DNA of 64,000 nucleotides, taken from assembly GCF_030159095.1 (NCBI RefSeq), contig NZ_BRXS01000003.1, forward strand, positions 620,001 through 684,000, given 5' to 3'. The DNA is from Roseisolibacter agri. Lineage in GTDB: Bacteria > Gemmatimonadota > Gemmatimonadetes > Gemmatimonadales > Gemmatimonadaceae. Below, in pieces: positions 8,292 through 16,926 of this stretch. The translations under genes were made by a program, and so were the position numbers. How positions within the stretch are numbered: the stretch's first letter is position 1; every line of letters begins with the position of its first letter. The notes beneath the pieces were generated by a model. The model was not told the DNA's origin. It made no database searches and was given only the letters and a program-made list of their open reading frames with translations.

Positions 8292-9776
8292 TTAGGCAGC
8301 TGTCCACCCGAGGTTCACAGCATAGTTATGTAGTTTCTGCAATGCGTATTGCGCAGCCTCTGATCGCCGAGACGTGTCGAGAGCCTCCCCAGACCGCCAG
8401 ATGTATTCGATGCAGACGATGCGATCTCCGAGGTCAATCTGGTTGTCAGGAATAATCCCACCACAGAAGTCAAGCGCTTGCTCCGCAGCCGATGCGCGTA
8501 CGCGGTGGTCCTGGCTCTCGAGAAGGGCGAGAAGTGCTTCGAGAAAAGCTGCGTTCATCTTCTTGTCGTTTCCGCTCCCGAAGCCGTATTCGCTCCCCAC
8601 CTTGGCCAGAGCAGCCTTTGCTTCCTCGGCTGGGCGCCCCCGCGTCTCGTAGGCGGTACCCGTGTCGCCGAGAAGGAAGCGCCCGAGGTCTGATCTCGAC
8701 AGGTAGTTGCTTACGTCTGTTGGAGACGGGTTGGATCGGCCAATCCTCTCCAAAAGCGCTGACACCTCTTGGGGGCCATACCGACGAAGGATTGAGACCG
8801 CTGCAGCCGGCGGAAACCAGAAGGCCCGAGCATCAAGCCTGAAAATTGTCTGAGTGAGCACGCCTCGCTTCGCCGACCACCGTTTGCCGATCATGCTTTC
8901 CGGCGTGCACTTCAGTAGTGCATGCGAGTCTAGGAGCCCCGGTTCACCCCCGTGCGTAAACGACGGCAGCACACCACGATCTAGCGACTCACTGACATAT
9001 GCGAGTACCAGGGTGACGGGCTTCTTCGTTGCAGACTGATGCTCAATGATCTGGTTGCTGAAGTCGATGGCGATTCGTTTCATAAACTCGCCGATCGACG
9101 GGAACCGACTGACGTCGTAGTCACGCGGTTCGATCCCGAGTTCGCCAACTTGCTTCTCAGGGAGGGGATTGCAGAGTTCGATCGTATTACCAGCGATATC
9201 GTGCCAGGTCTCGCGAGCTGGCCCGGTCACTGTTAGGGGGAGGTCGATAATCGCCCTGCCCGTGATACTCGTATACCGCTCTGCGACCTCCTGTGCCCGG
9301 CGCAGGTCAGTCTCAAGCCAGAGAACAACGCATGGAACTTGAGAGGTCCGAAGAAACCGTTTGATGCTTGCTAGCTCCTCATCCGTGGGTGGTGCGCCCT
9401 CACGATGATCGATGTTTAGCGGGATGAGCTGGCCTTTTAACGGTGGCGTCTCACGACGCAGCCGGTCGACCACCGCACTCAGCGCGTCGTATGTGATGAG
9501 ACCTTGGTGCGTTGCAGTCGGCGTGAAGAGCCCAGGCAGAAAGAACGACAGACTTTCTGCGAGCGTCGTCTTTCCGGTGCCTGTTTCCCCGTAGCATGGA
9601 ACTAAGAGCCCCTCGCCTGTCTGTGCCGCCGCAACCGCGACTTTTCGGAACGCTTCGATGTTCCCGTCCGGTGGCGTAAGGAGTTTGACCACGTCTGAGC
9701 CAACACGTTCGATCAGTTTCTCGTACCGAGTTGGAATGCTCAGTTGTTCAAGTACATGCCTGGGGATCGTGGTCAT
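8292..9776 (-). CDS. P-loop ATPase of unknown family, upstream of a membrane protein
   Basis: A 494-residue protein. Walker A is GETGTGKTT (about 63-71), and a Walker B-like strand PCVVLWLETD follows at ~148-157. The arrangement suggests an AAA/STAND-type NTPase with a long helical C-terminal half (ESQDHRVRASAAEQALDF). No nuclease, helicase or TIR domain is visible. The ATG at 9776 is chosen; starting earlier adds only 14 residues. The gene has clearly lower GC than the GGT gene upstream and forms a likely two-gene unit with the membrane protein. An ATPase sensor with a membrane effector is a known design in phage defence, though I cannot match this pair to a named system. Confidence 0.75.
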   Translation of the reverse strand: MTTIPRHVLEQLSIPTRYEKLIERVGSDVVKLLTPPDGNIEAFRKVAVAAAQTGEGLLVPCYGETGTGKTTLAESLSFFLPGLFTPTATHQGLITYDALSAVVDRLRRETPPLKGQLIPLNIDHREGAPPTDEELASIKRFLRTSQVPCVVLWLETDLRRAQEVAERYTSITGRAIIDLPLTVTGPARETWHDIAGNTIELCNPLPEKQVGELGIEPRDYDVSRFPSIGEFMKRIAIDFSNQIIEHQSATKKPVTLVLAYVSESLDRGVLPSFTHGGEPGLLDSHALLKCTPESMIGKRWSAKRGVLTQTIFRLDARAFWFPPAAAVSILRRYGPQEVSALLERIGRSNPSPTDVSNYLSRSDLGRFLLGDTGTAYETRGRPAEEAKAALAKVGSEYGFGSGNDKKMNAAFLEALLALLESQDHRVRASAAEQALDFCGGIIPDNQIDLGDRIVCIEYIWRSGEALDTSRRSEAAQYALQKLHNYAVNLGWTAA

Positions 9777-9807
9777 GTGATCGCGCGAGAGTAGACGTGA
9801 GTTGACG

Positions 9808-9825
9808 GCCCAACGCACGTTGGGC
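9808..9825. repeat. 18-bp palindrome between the ATPase and GGT genes
   Basis: The arms GCCCAAC and GTTGGGC enclose only four bases. On the minus strand the element begins TAGCCCAA, the same eight bases that follow the GGT fragment directly at 3662-3669. It lies ~75 bases beyond the intact GGT stop. It may be a junction mark of the inserted block or a small hairpin. Confidence 0.6.
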
Positions 9826-9900
9826 TAGAGCGACACAGCCGGTAGAAGAGCGGCCACCTTAGGCCGTGAAGCCCGGAGACCAAGTGCGCTTGAAATTTCA

Positions 9901-11718
9901 TCAGTACCCCACCGCCACCCCATCCCTGCGCGGATCCGCCGCCCCGACGATCACGCCATCGGGCCGCACCCAGAACAGGTGCACCCCGGCGAACTGCAGA
10001 TTCGCGACGCGGTTCGTGGCGACATAGCCGTGCGAGCGTAGCGCGCCATACACAGGCAGCGCGAACCCCTGCTCGATCTCCAGCGCCCGCCCGATCGCCG
10101 ACGGCTGCAGCCGCGGCGCCTGCAGCGCCGCATACGGCTCCTGCCCCCACCCCGCGATGCGCAGCGCGACCTGACCGACAGCGGTCGGGATGTACGCCGC
10201 GCCACCCGCGCCCAACCCGAAGCGCACGCGGTCGCCCTCCAGCATCAGCGTCGGCGTCAGCGCGCTCCCCGGCTTCCGCCCCGGCGCCCGCTCCCCGCGC
10301 CCGAACAGGTTCCCGCTCGAGTTGAGCCAGATCCCCTCGGCGTAGACGCCCGACCCGAACAGCACCCCCACGCTCGACGTCAGCGACACCGCGTTCCGCT
10401 CGGCGTCGATCACCACCAGGTGCGACGTCTGGCTCCCGTTCGCCTCGTGGTCGAACGCGTCGGACGCAGCGTCGGCATCACCGGGTGCAGAGGAAGCGGG
10501 ACGCGCCGTCGCCGGATACGGATCGAGCGCCGCGCACCGCGCCTCCACCGCCACGTTCTCCTGCGCCCACGCGTCGCCGCGCGCCAACGTGTCGCGCACG
10601 GGCTGGCCGACCAGCGCCACGCGCGTCCCCGCGAACGCGGCGCTCGACAGCCCGCGCACCGGGCCCGGCGCCCACTCCGGATGCCCGCGCAGCAGCGCGC
10701 GGTCCGCGACGCTCACGCGCACCGCGTCCGCCAGCCGCACCGCGCTCGCGGTGTCGCGCGTCGGATCGCCCATCCGCGTCAGCCCGCTCCGCTCGGCCAG
10801 CTGCAACAGCTCCGCCATCGACGCCCCCGCCACCGGCGACGGCGCGCCGAGCACCGTGAAGCGCCCGAACGCGCTGCACACCGGACGACGCATCGCGGGC
10901 GCGTACGCCGCGAAGTCGCGCGCATCCAGCAGCCCGCCCACGCTGCGCGTCTTCTCCGCCACGCGGCGCGCGAACTCGCCCGTGTAGAACGCCGACGCGC
11001 CGTCGCGCGCGATCGCCTCCAGCAGCGTCGCGAGCTTCGGCTGCACCAGCCGGTCGCCGACCTTCAGCACCTCGCCGCCCGGCATGAACAGCGCGGCCGC
11101 CTCGGGATCGGCCTTCAGCTTGTCCACGCTGGCCGAGAAGAGGCGGTGGTTCAGCGGGCCGACGACGAAGCCGTCGCGCGCCAGCGCGATCGCGGGCGCG
11201 AGCACCTGCGCGCGCGTCAGCTTCCCGCGCTTCGCCTGCCAGTCGAGCAATCCGCTGACGAAGCCCGGCACGAGCGCGGTACGCGGCTGCCGCGCGTCGC
11301 CGCCGTCGAACACCGCGGGAGCGGACGGCGCCTGCGGATCGGGGCGCCCCCACGCGGGGTCCGCGCCCGCCTGCCCCATCGCCTCCATCACCTCGGCGCG
11401 CTTCTCCTTCGCCAGCCACGCGACGCCCACCGCGTAGCCGCCGAGCCCCGTCTGCGACGGATCGACGACGCCGAGCGCGAACGACGCGGCCACCGCGGCA
11501 TCGATCGCGTTGCCGCCCTGCGCCAGCATCGCGAGCCCCGCGTTCGACGCGTCGGCGGCGCTGGTGACGACGACCCCCCGCCGCGCCTCCACGCGCTTGC
11601 CGGCGAGCGGCGGCTCGGCCGACGTGACGGAGGACGCGCGCGGCGCGGCACACGCGGCGAGCGTGAGCGCGACGGGCGCGAGGAGCGGCAGGCGGGGCGT
11701 GCGGACGGTCGATGACAT
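9901..11718 (-). CDS. ggt: Gamma-glutamyltranspeptidase family lipoprotein
   Basis: A 605-residue Ntn hydrolase. It cleaves gamma-glutamyl bonds (e.g. of glutathione) after self-processing. An N-terminal lipoprotein signal (VALTLAAC) places it outside the inner membrane. The family start ARRGVVVTSAADASNAG is present, as are the GNAIDAAVA block and the small-subunit start GSQTSHLVVID, where Thr431 is the expected nucleophile; the GVLFGSGVYAEGIWLNSSGN segment follows. The glycine-rich GSPGG loop of typical GGTs is replaced by GAGGAAY, so the activity or acceptor may differ. The last ~100 codons have a diverged duplicate at 3667-3936. Its 3' end is also where the low-GC ATPase block begins. Confidence 0.85.
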   Translation of the reverse strand: MSSTVRTPRLPLLAPVALTLAACAAPRASSVTSAEPPLAGKRVEARRGVVVTSAADASNAGLAMLAQGGNAIDAAVAASFALGVVDPSQTGLGGYAVGVAWLAKEKRAEVMEAMGQAGADPAWGRPDPQAPSAPAVFDGGDARQPRTALVPGFVSGLLDWQAKRGKLTRAQVLAPAIALARDGFVVGPLNHRLFSASVDKLKADPEAAALFMPGGEVLKVGDRLVQPKLATLLEAIARDGASAFYTGEFARRVAEKTRSVGGLLDARDFAAYAPAMRRPVCSAFGRFTVLGAPSPVAGASMAELLQLAERSGLTRMGDPTRDTASAVRLADAVRVSVADRALLRGHPEWAPGPVRGLSSAAFAGTRVALVGQPVRDTLARGDAWAQENVAVEARCAALDPYPATARPASSAPGDADAASDAFDHEANGSQTSHLVVIDAERNAVSLTSSVGVLFGSGVYAEGIWLNSSGNLFGRGERAPGRKPGSALTPTLMLEGDRVRFGLGAGGAAYIPTAVGQVALRIAGWGQEPYAALQAPRLQPSAIGRALEIEQGFALPVYGALRSHGYVATNRVANLQFAGVHLFWVRPDGVIVGAADPRRDGVAVGY

Positions 11719-11949
11719 CGGGCGGCTGCGGTAAGGAGGGCGGTGTGGTGCGACCGCCCTTCCTACGCCCCGGCACGGCGCCGCGCTGTCTCCTGCGAAC
11801 GGAGCGTCAGCCGCGCGCCCGCCGGGTGCCGCTGCCGGCGTCGGCGCGGCCCTCAGGGTCCGCCATCATGACGTCGTGTACACGTGCCCGCAAGACTCGT
11901 CGGGCTGCGTGCTGCGTGCTGCGTGTACGGCCGCTCGGGATGCTTCGGC

Positions 11950-12122
11950 GCGCCGGACCTGTGGGCCTCCTGGAGGGATGCGGATGATGCGGATCGGAAA
12001 ACGGATCGAACGGATCGCTCCGCCCCGGCCCATGGGACGTCGCCGCCACGAGGGACGATCCGAAGGATCCGTTCAGATCCGGAGCATCCGCATCCCTCCC
12101 CAATAGGCAATGAGGTCCGGAG
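11950..12122. repeat. Long-palindrome repeat family 1, copy A (first hairpin only)
   Basis: The gap 11719-12167 holds no gene. It contains an imperfect palindrome whose arms read GGAGGGATGCGGATGATGCG and CGGAGCATCCGCATCCCTCC, with ACGTCGCCGCCAC in the loop side. The same design occurs at 37085, 43083, 45540 and 55895. This copy lacks the second hairpin of the other four. It is preceded at ~11908-11932 by a short tandem of GCTGCGT. Confidence 0.75.
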
Positions 12123-12167
12123 CGATGTCGCATGCTCAGGATCCGCAGTGCGCGGCGCGCAGCGCAG

Positions 12168-12818
12168 TCATGGTTTCGGCGCTCGGTCCGGCGGATCCAG
12201 CGGCACGTTCGCGAGCCCCAGCTCCTCCAGCAGCCCGCGCGCGATCGCGGGGCCGCTGCTGCTCACGCGGCGCACGGCGACCAGGCGCTCGCGGTACCAG
12301 CGCCCGCGCTTCGTGTCCAGGTCGTCGTAGCGCACGCCGCCCCCGCTGCTGCTGGAGTGCAGGATCCGGCCGTTCCCCGCGTAGAACGCGACGTGGCTGA
12401 TCGCCTCGCCCGGGTTCGCGAACATCACCAGGTCGCCCGGCCCCGCCGCGTCCCACCGCGTCGGCCGCCGCGTGCCGGCCACCGCCTGCTGGCGCGACGT
12501 GCGCGGCAGCCGCACCCCCTCGCGGTCGTAGACGTACTGCACGTAGCCCGAGCAGTCGAAGCCCGTGCGCGGCGACGTGCCGCCCCATCGGTACTTCACG
12601 CCCAGGTAGTCGTCGGCCAATCGGAGCACGCGCGCCGGCGCGGCGGTACCGGTCGTCGTCGGCGCGGGCGTGCGGGAGGGCGCGCGGCGCGACGGCTCGC
12701 GCGTCGGGTCGGGGAGCGTGATCGGCACGCCGCCGACGCTCATGGTGCAGCCGCCGGAGACGACGGCGAGCGCGCACGACAGGGCGGCCGCGCGCACGGA
12801 GGGAATGCGGGAGGACAT
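12168..12818 (-). CDS. NlpC/P60 family peptidoglycan endopeptidase, lipoprotein
   Basis: A 216-residue lipoprotein (signal LSCALAVVSGGC) followed by a low-complexity Pro/Thr/Arg linker (to ~65) and an NlpC/P60 domain. The catalytic cysteine is in TGFDCSGYVQYVY, the histidine in ISHVAFYAGN, and the third polar residue is the histidine of ILHSSS. Such enzymes cut D-Glu-diaminopimelate-type bonds in cell-wall stem peptides. The start at 12818 fits the signal peptide; an ATG four codons upstream (12830) is also possible. It stands alone between the repeat element and the ADOP permease, all on the same strand. Confidence 0.88.
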   Translation of the reverse strand: MSSRIPSVRAAALSCALAVVSGGCTMSVGGVPITLPDPTREPSRRAPSRTPAPTTTGTAAPARVLRLADDYLGVKYRWGGTSPRTGFDCSGYVQYVYDREGVRLPRTSRQQAVAGTRRPTRWDAAGPGDLVMFANPGEAISHVAFYAGNGRILHSSSSGGGVRYDDLDTKRGRWYRERLVAVRRVSSSGPAIARGLLEELGLANVPLDPPDRAPKP

Positions 12819-12988
12819 CGGGGGCTCCATCGGGGACGTCACCCGCCCGGCGATGCATCGCCCCCGCCACCGCGCCGCGCCTGCCTGCCCCGCGTCCAAC
12901 CGCCTGCCCCACCGTCACTTGCCGCGCGGGCCCGCGCCCACCGTCCGCGCGACGTGTCGTCAGGCGTGGACGCGCCCCGTCCTCCGTT

Positions 12989-15427
12989 TCACTCGGTGCG
13001 GAGCGCCGTCACGGGCTCCACGCGCGCGCCCGAGCGCGCCGGCAGGAGCGACGCGAGCGCCGCCACCACCAGCAGGCCGATCGCCACGGCGGCCAGCGTC
13101 GCAGGGTCCGTGGGCGCGACGTCGAACAGCAGCGCCGCCAGCGCGCGGTTCGCGGCGAGCGCGCCGGCCAGCCCCCCGACCGTCCCGATCGACGCGACCA
13201 CCAGCCCGCGGCGCACCACCAGCCACGCCACGTCGCGCGCCGTGGCGCCGAGGGCCATGCGCACGCCCAGCTCGCGCGTGCGCTGGCGGACCGTGGTCGC
13301 CATCGTCGCGAACAACCCCACCGCAGCCAGCAGCACCGCCGCCCCCGCGAACGCGGCCAGCAGCAGCGCATTCAGCCGCGGCTGCGCCAGCGGCGCCTCG
13401 CGCAGCGTCTCGAACGGCGTCGCGCTCGCGAGGGCGACGCCGGGCGCGGTCTCCGCCAGCGCGCGGCGCAGCGCGGGCGCCACCTGCGCGGGCGCGCCGG
13501 CCGCGCGCACCACGAGCGTCGACGGCGCGAACGGGAAGAACGACTGCGCCAGCGGGAAGTACACGCTCGGCCGCGCCTCGCGCAGGTCGCGGTAGCGCGT
13601 CTCGGGCACGATGCCGACGACCGTGAACGTGCGCCGCGCCTGCGGTGGGCCCATCTGCAGCCGCTTCCCGATCGGGTCCGCATCGCCCCAGTACACCATC
13701 GCCGCACGCTCGCTCAGCATGACCACCGGCGGCGCGCCCTCGCCGTCCGCGTCGGTGAACGCGCGCCCGCGCGTCACGGGCAGCCCCAGCGTCGCGAAGT
13801 ACTCGGGCGCGACGACCTCCATGTTGAGCAGCGGGCTCGCGGCCGCGTCGCGCTCCGACTGGCCCTCGATCTCCAGGCGCCCGTCCCATCCGCCCGATCC
13901 CGCGTACGGCACCGCGACCACCGGCGACGCCGCGCGCACGCCCGGCAGCGCGCGCACCGCGGGCAGCAGCTGCGTCAGCATCGCGCGCTGCTTCGCGGGC
14001 GTGTCGTACGCGTCCTGCCGCAGCGCCAGCTCCGCCACCAGCAGCCGCTCGCCGTCGAACGCCAGCTCCGCGCGCTCGAGGTTCAGGAGGCTGCGGCCGA
14101 TGAGCGCCGCCGCCGCGAGCACGAGCAGCGCGAGCGCCACCTGCCCCGCGACGAGCGTCTCGCGCAGCCGCCGCGCGCCGCGCCCCGCGCCGTGCCGCGC
14201 GCCCGACCGCAGCGCGCCCTGCACGTCCACGCGCGACGCGAGCACCGCGGGCGCGACGCCGGCGAGCAGCATCGTCACGCCGGTCACCGCGGCCGCACCC
14301 AGCAGCGCGCCCGCGCCCGGCCGCACCTCCTCCAATCGCGGCAGCCCCGCGGGCGCGAGCGCGACGAACGCGCGCGTCGCCACGAACGCCACCGCCGCGC
14401 CCAGCGCGCCGCCCGCGGCCGCGAGCAGCGCGTGCTCCACCAGCAGCTCGCCCACGATCCGCCCGCGCCGCGCGCCGAGTGCCGCGCGCACCGCCAGCTC
14501 GCGGGCGCGCGACAGCCCGCGCACGAGCAGCAGGTTCGCGACGTTGATGCACGTGACGAGCAGGAGCAGCAGCGCCGCCGCCGCGAACGCCAGCATCGCC
14601 GGCCGCGCGTCGCCGAGCACGAGGCGCGGCAGCGGCGTCGCGACGCCGCGCAGCTCGGAGAGCCACGCGGGCCCCTCGTGCTGCGCGTACCACGCGGTCA
14701 CCTCGCCGCGCGCCGCGTCGATCGTCGCACCGGGGGCGAGGCGCGCGACGACGTCGACGTGCGCGAACACCGAGTCCGTGCCCGGCACCGCCTTCCCCGG
14801 CACCAGCGGCGCCCAGAACTCGGTGCCGCGCGGATAGTCGAGCCCCGGCGGCATGACGCCGACGACGGTGTGCGCGACGCCGTCCGCGTGCAGCCGCAGC
14901 GTGCGTCCGACCGCGCGCGGATCGCCGCCGAAGTGCCGCTGCCACGCGGCGTGGCTCAGCACGACCACGGGCGCCGCGCCCACGACGTCGTCCGACGGGC
15001 CGAGCGCGCGCCCGATCAGCGGCCGCGCGCCGAGCACGGTGAAGAAGTCGCCGCTGACGTGCGCGCGGCGCAGGCGCGTGACGCCGCCGTCGTCCAGGAT
15101 CGCGGCCGGCCGTGCACCCTCGTACGCCGCGAACGCGACACCACGCATGCTGCGCGCGTCGCGCACGAACAGGCGCGCGTCCTCGAGCGTGAACGGGAAG
15201 TGCGCGAACGCGCCGTCGCGCCGCTCGGCCCACAGCACCGCGACGCGGTCCTGCTCGCGCACCGGGAGCGCGCGCAGCAGCAGCGCGTCGGCGACGGCCG
15301 ACACCGCCGCCGCGAGCCCGATGCCGAGCGCCAGGGTGAGCACCGCGGCGGTGGTGAAGCCGCGCGTGCGGCGCAGCGCGCGCAGCGCATGCACGGCGAC
15401 GCGGACGGTGGACGGCGCGTGGGGCAC
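12989..15427 (-). CDS. ADOP-type ABC permease (MacB/FtsX domains)
   Basis: An 812-residue permease with two MacB periplasmic core plus FtsX modules, i.e. the duplicated 'ADOP' architecture common in Acidobacteriota and Gemmatimonadota. The N-terminus carries RGFTTAAVLTLALGIG leading into the first membrane helix. The first FtsX domain starts near FAAAALLLLLVTCINVANLLLVR with the RELAVRAALGARR loop; the second, C-terminal, has LLLAAFAGAAVLLAAVGLF with RTRELGVRMALGA. About eight membrane helices are expected. The two periplasmic parts (e.g. VSGDFFTVLGARPLIGR and VAPEYFATLGLPVTRGR) are clearly homologous to each other. These proteins usually pair with a MacB-like ATPase encoded elsewhere. The substrate is unknown. 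Confidence 0.88.
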   Translation of the reverse strand: MPHAPSTVRVAVHALRALRRTRGFTTAAVLTLALGIGLAAAVSAVADALLLRALPVREQDRVAVLWAERRDGAFAHFPFTLEDARLFVRDARSMRGVAFAAYEGARPAAILDDGGVTRLRRAHVSGDFFTVLGARPLIGRALGPSDDVVGAAPVVVLSHAAWQRHFGGDPRAVGRTLRLHADGVAHTVVGVMPPGLDYPRGTEFWAPLVPGKAVPGTDSVFAHVDVVARLAPGATIDAARGEVTAWYAQHEGPAWLSELRGVATPLPRLVLGDARPAMLAFAAAALLLLLVTCINVANLLLVRGLSRARELAVRAALGARRGRIVGELLVEHALLAAAGGALGAAVAFVATRAFVALAPAGLPRLEEVRPGAGALLGAAAVTGVTMLLAGVAPAVLASRVDVQGALRSGARHGAGRGARRLRETLVAGQVALALLVLAAAALIGRSLLNLERAELAFDGERLLVAELALRQDAYDTPAKQRAMLTQLLPAVRALPGVRAASPVVAVPYAGSGGWDGRLEIEGQSERDAAASPLLNMEVVAPEYFATLGLPVTRGRAFTDADGEGAPPVVMLSERAAMVYWGDADPIGKRLQMGPPQARRTFTVVGIVPETRYRDLREARPSVYFPLAQSFFPFAPSTLVVRAAGAPAQVAPALRRALAETAPGVALASATPFETLREAPLAQPRLNALLLAAFAGAAVLLAAVGLFATMATTVRQRTRELGVRMALGATARDVAWLVVRRGLVVASIGTVGGLAGALAANRALAALLFDVAPTDPATLAAVAIGLLVVAALASLLPARSGARVEPVTALRTE

Positions 15428-15521
15428 GGACGACCTCCGGGCTGCGGGACCGGGACGACGCGACGCGCGAGCGCCGCGACCGCGAAGCTACCGCGCGGTC
15501 GGTCGTCCCGTCAGCCGCACC

Positions 15522-16616
15522 TCAGCCGCCGAGCTCCAGCCCCACCTCGCGCACGAACTTCCACGCGGTCGGGTCGCTCGACGCGTCGCTCGCCGCGCGC
15601 GCCGCGCTCAGCCACTCGCGCGCCTTCGACAGGTCGCCCGACCGCCAGGCGAGCCGCGCCGCCCACCCCGCGCTCTCGGCCACGCCCTCGCGCTGGTCGA
15701 GCTGCTGGTAGAGGCGGGCCGCCGCCTCCCACGACCGCCGCGACGCGACGTCGTCGCCCATCTCGTGCTTGAGGATCGCGTGGCTGCGGAGCGCGTTCGC
15801 CTGGTTCAGCGGCTGCTCGCCCGCGTGCGCGCGGTAGATCGCCAGCGCCTCCGCGTAGTGCGGCTCCGCCAGATGCGGCAGCCGCGCCTCGCGCAGCACG
15901 TCGCCCAGGTGGCGGACCGTGTGCGCGAGCTGCAGCGGGTCGTCTCCCGCGCGCTGCAGCGCGACCGCCTCCTCGTACAGCCGGCGCGCCTCGGGGAGGT
16001 TGCCGGCGCGGCGCGCCTGCTCGGCGGCTTCCTTCAGCTCGGGTGCGGCGGAGACGGGTGCTGCGGAGACGGGTGAAGCGGGTGTCTCCGCCTTCTCGTT
16101 TCGCGCCTCTCCGTCCTCCGCCGTTCCGTTCTCCGCCCTTCCGTCCTCCGCCTTTCTCCATCCCCCTTCGGGAGTCGCGAACCACAGCTCCCCGCGCATG
16201 TCCTTCCACGGCCCGAACGGCACGTCGGCCCTCGGATCGGAGCCCATGCGCAGCACGTTCCCGTCGGGATCCTCGACCTGCAGCTCGAGCGCCCACGCGA
16301 AGTTCGTCGGCTCCTGGCGGATGGTCGCGCCGCGCGCGCGCAGCTCGTCGTGCAGCGCCGTCGCGTCGGACACGCCGATCCACGCCCACGTCCCCGACGT
16401 GCCCTGGTCGCCCTCGCTCAGGAAGACGCTGCAGCGATCGCGCGAGACCGACGCGATGCTCCCCGGGTAGTGCCAGTCGGTCGCGAAGCCGAGGACGCGC
16501 ACGTAGTGGTCGACGCTCGCGGCGAGGTCGCGCACGCGCAGGATCGGGATCGCGCCGTGGAACGTCACCGGCGTCTGCTGCGACGTCGGCTGCGACGGAT
16601 GCTCGGGCGTGGTCAT
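15522..16616 (-). CDS. Glyoxalase/VOC domain fused to a TPR region
   Basis: A 364-residue fusion. Residues ~18-135 are a VOC (glyoxalase/bleomycin-resistance) domain: AIPILRVRDLAASVDHYVRVLGF at the start, a central AWIGVSDATALHDELRARGA and LELQVEDPDGNVLRMGS at the end. A hydrophilic linker (~152-190) with repeating EDG/AEN units follows. Residues ~193-360 are tetratricopeptide repeats (NLPEARRLYEEAVALQ, RLPHLAEPHYAEALAIY, SGDLSKAREWLSAA). The VOC part looks like the type that binds small ligands or gives resistance; metal ligands cannot be assigned with certainty. The linker DNA resembles the intergenic CCGTCCTCCGCC repeat at 34.6 kb. A frameshift error is unlikely, because the frame stays open through both domains. 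Confidence 0.85.
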   Translation of the reverse strand: MTTPEHPSQPTSQQTPVTFHGAIPILRVRDLAASVDHYVRVLGFATDWHYPGSIASVSRDRCSVFLSEGDQGTSGTWAWIGVSDATALHDELRARGATIRQEPTNFAWALELQVEDPDGNVLRMGSDPRADVPFGPWKDMRGELWFATPEGGWRKAEDGRAENGTAEDGEARNEKAETPASPVSAAPVSAAPELKEAAEQARRAGNLPEARRLYEEAVALQRAGDDPLQLAHTVRHLGDVLREARLPHLAEPHYAEALAIYRAHAGEQPLNQANALRSHAILKHEMGDDVASRRSWEAAARLYQQLDQREGVAESAGWAARLAWRSGDLSKAREWLSAARAASDASSDPTAWKFVREVGLELGG

Positions 16617-16784
16617 GCGAAGCCTCGGGTCGTGGGAAGCGCGGCGGTGGCCGTCTCCATCCTACGGCCCGCACGCCCCGCGCGCTTCAGCAGCGGGCTC
16701 GCCCCTGCGGGAGCGCCGTGTCGGCGCCGCCGGCGGACCACGCGTGCGGATGAGCGAGCGTCGAGCGTCGAGCGTCACGACGGC

Positions 16785-16922
16785 GCATGGCGGTGGACGC
16801 GGCGGGGCAGGCGGAGGCGACCTGCGAGATCACCAAGGAGACCCGAGGCGCAGCCATCGGGGCTCCGCCGTGTGAGATCGCTGGGAGCCGGAGCCCGTCC
16901 CGCCGCGTCCACCGCGGCGCAC
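16785..16922. repeat. Palindromic repeat family 2, copy 1
   Basis: The outer arms GCGGTGGACGCGGCGGG (16790-16806) and their exact complement (16899-16915) enclose the family core: GCGGAGGCGACCT, AAGGAGAC, GGGGCTCC and GGAGCCGG. Two other copies lie at 17955 and 24880. The element fills the gap between the VOC-TPR gene and the hydrolase. Just before it, at 16755-16780, there is a short tandem of GAGCGTC. Confidence 0.75.
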
Positions 16923-16926
16923 CAGA

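Noticed and set aside
9808-9825. attC-like ends (GCCCAAC ... GTTGGGC) suggesting an integron cassette array in the 0-10 kb island
   Set aside because: The two core boxes are only four bases apart, much shorter than any real attC. No other gene border in the island shows both boxes, and no integrase is seen.
12132-13595. Plus-strand frame opposite the NlpC and ADOP genes
   Set aside because: It is a shadow of the minus-strand genes and has no recognisable motif.
15522-16616. Frameshift or assembly error joining the VOC and TPR genes
   Set aside because: A single frame runs through both domains with no stop or second start needed.
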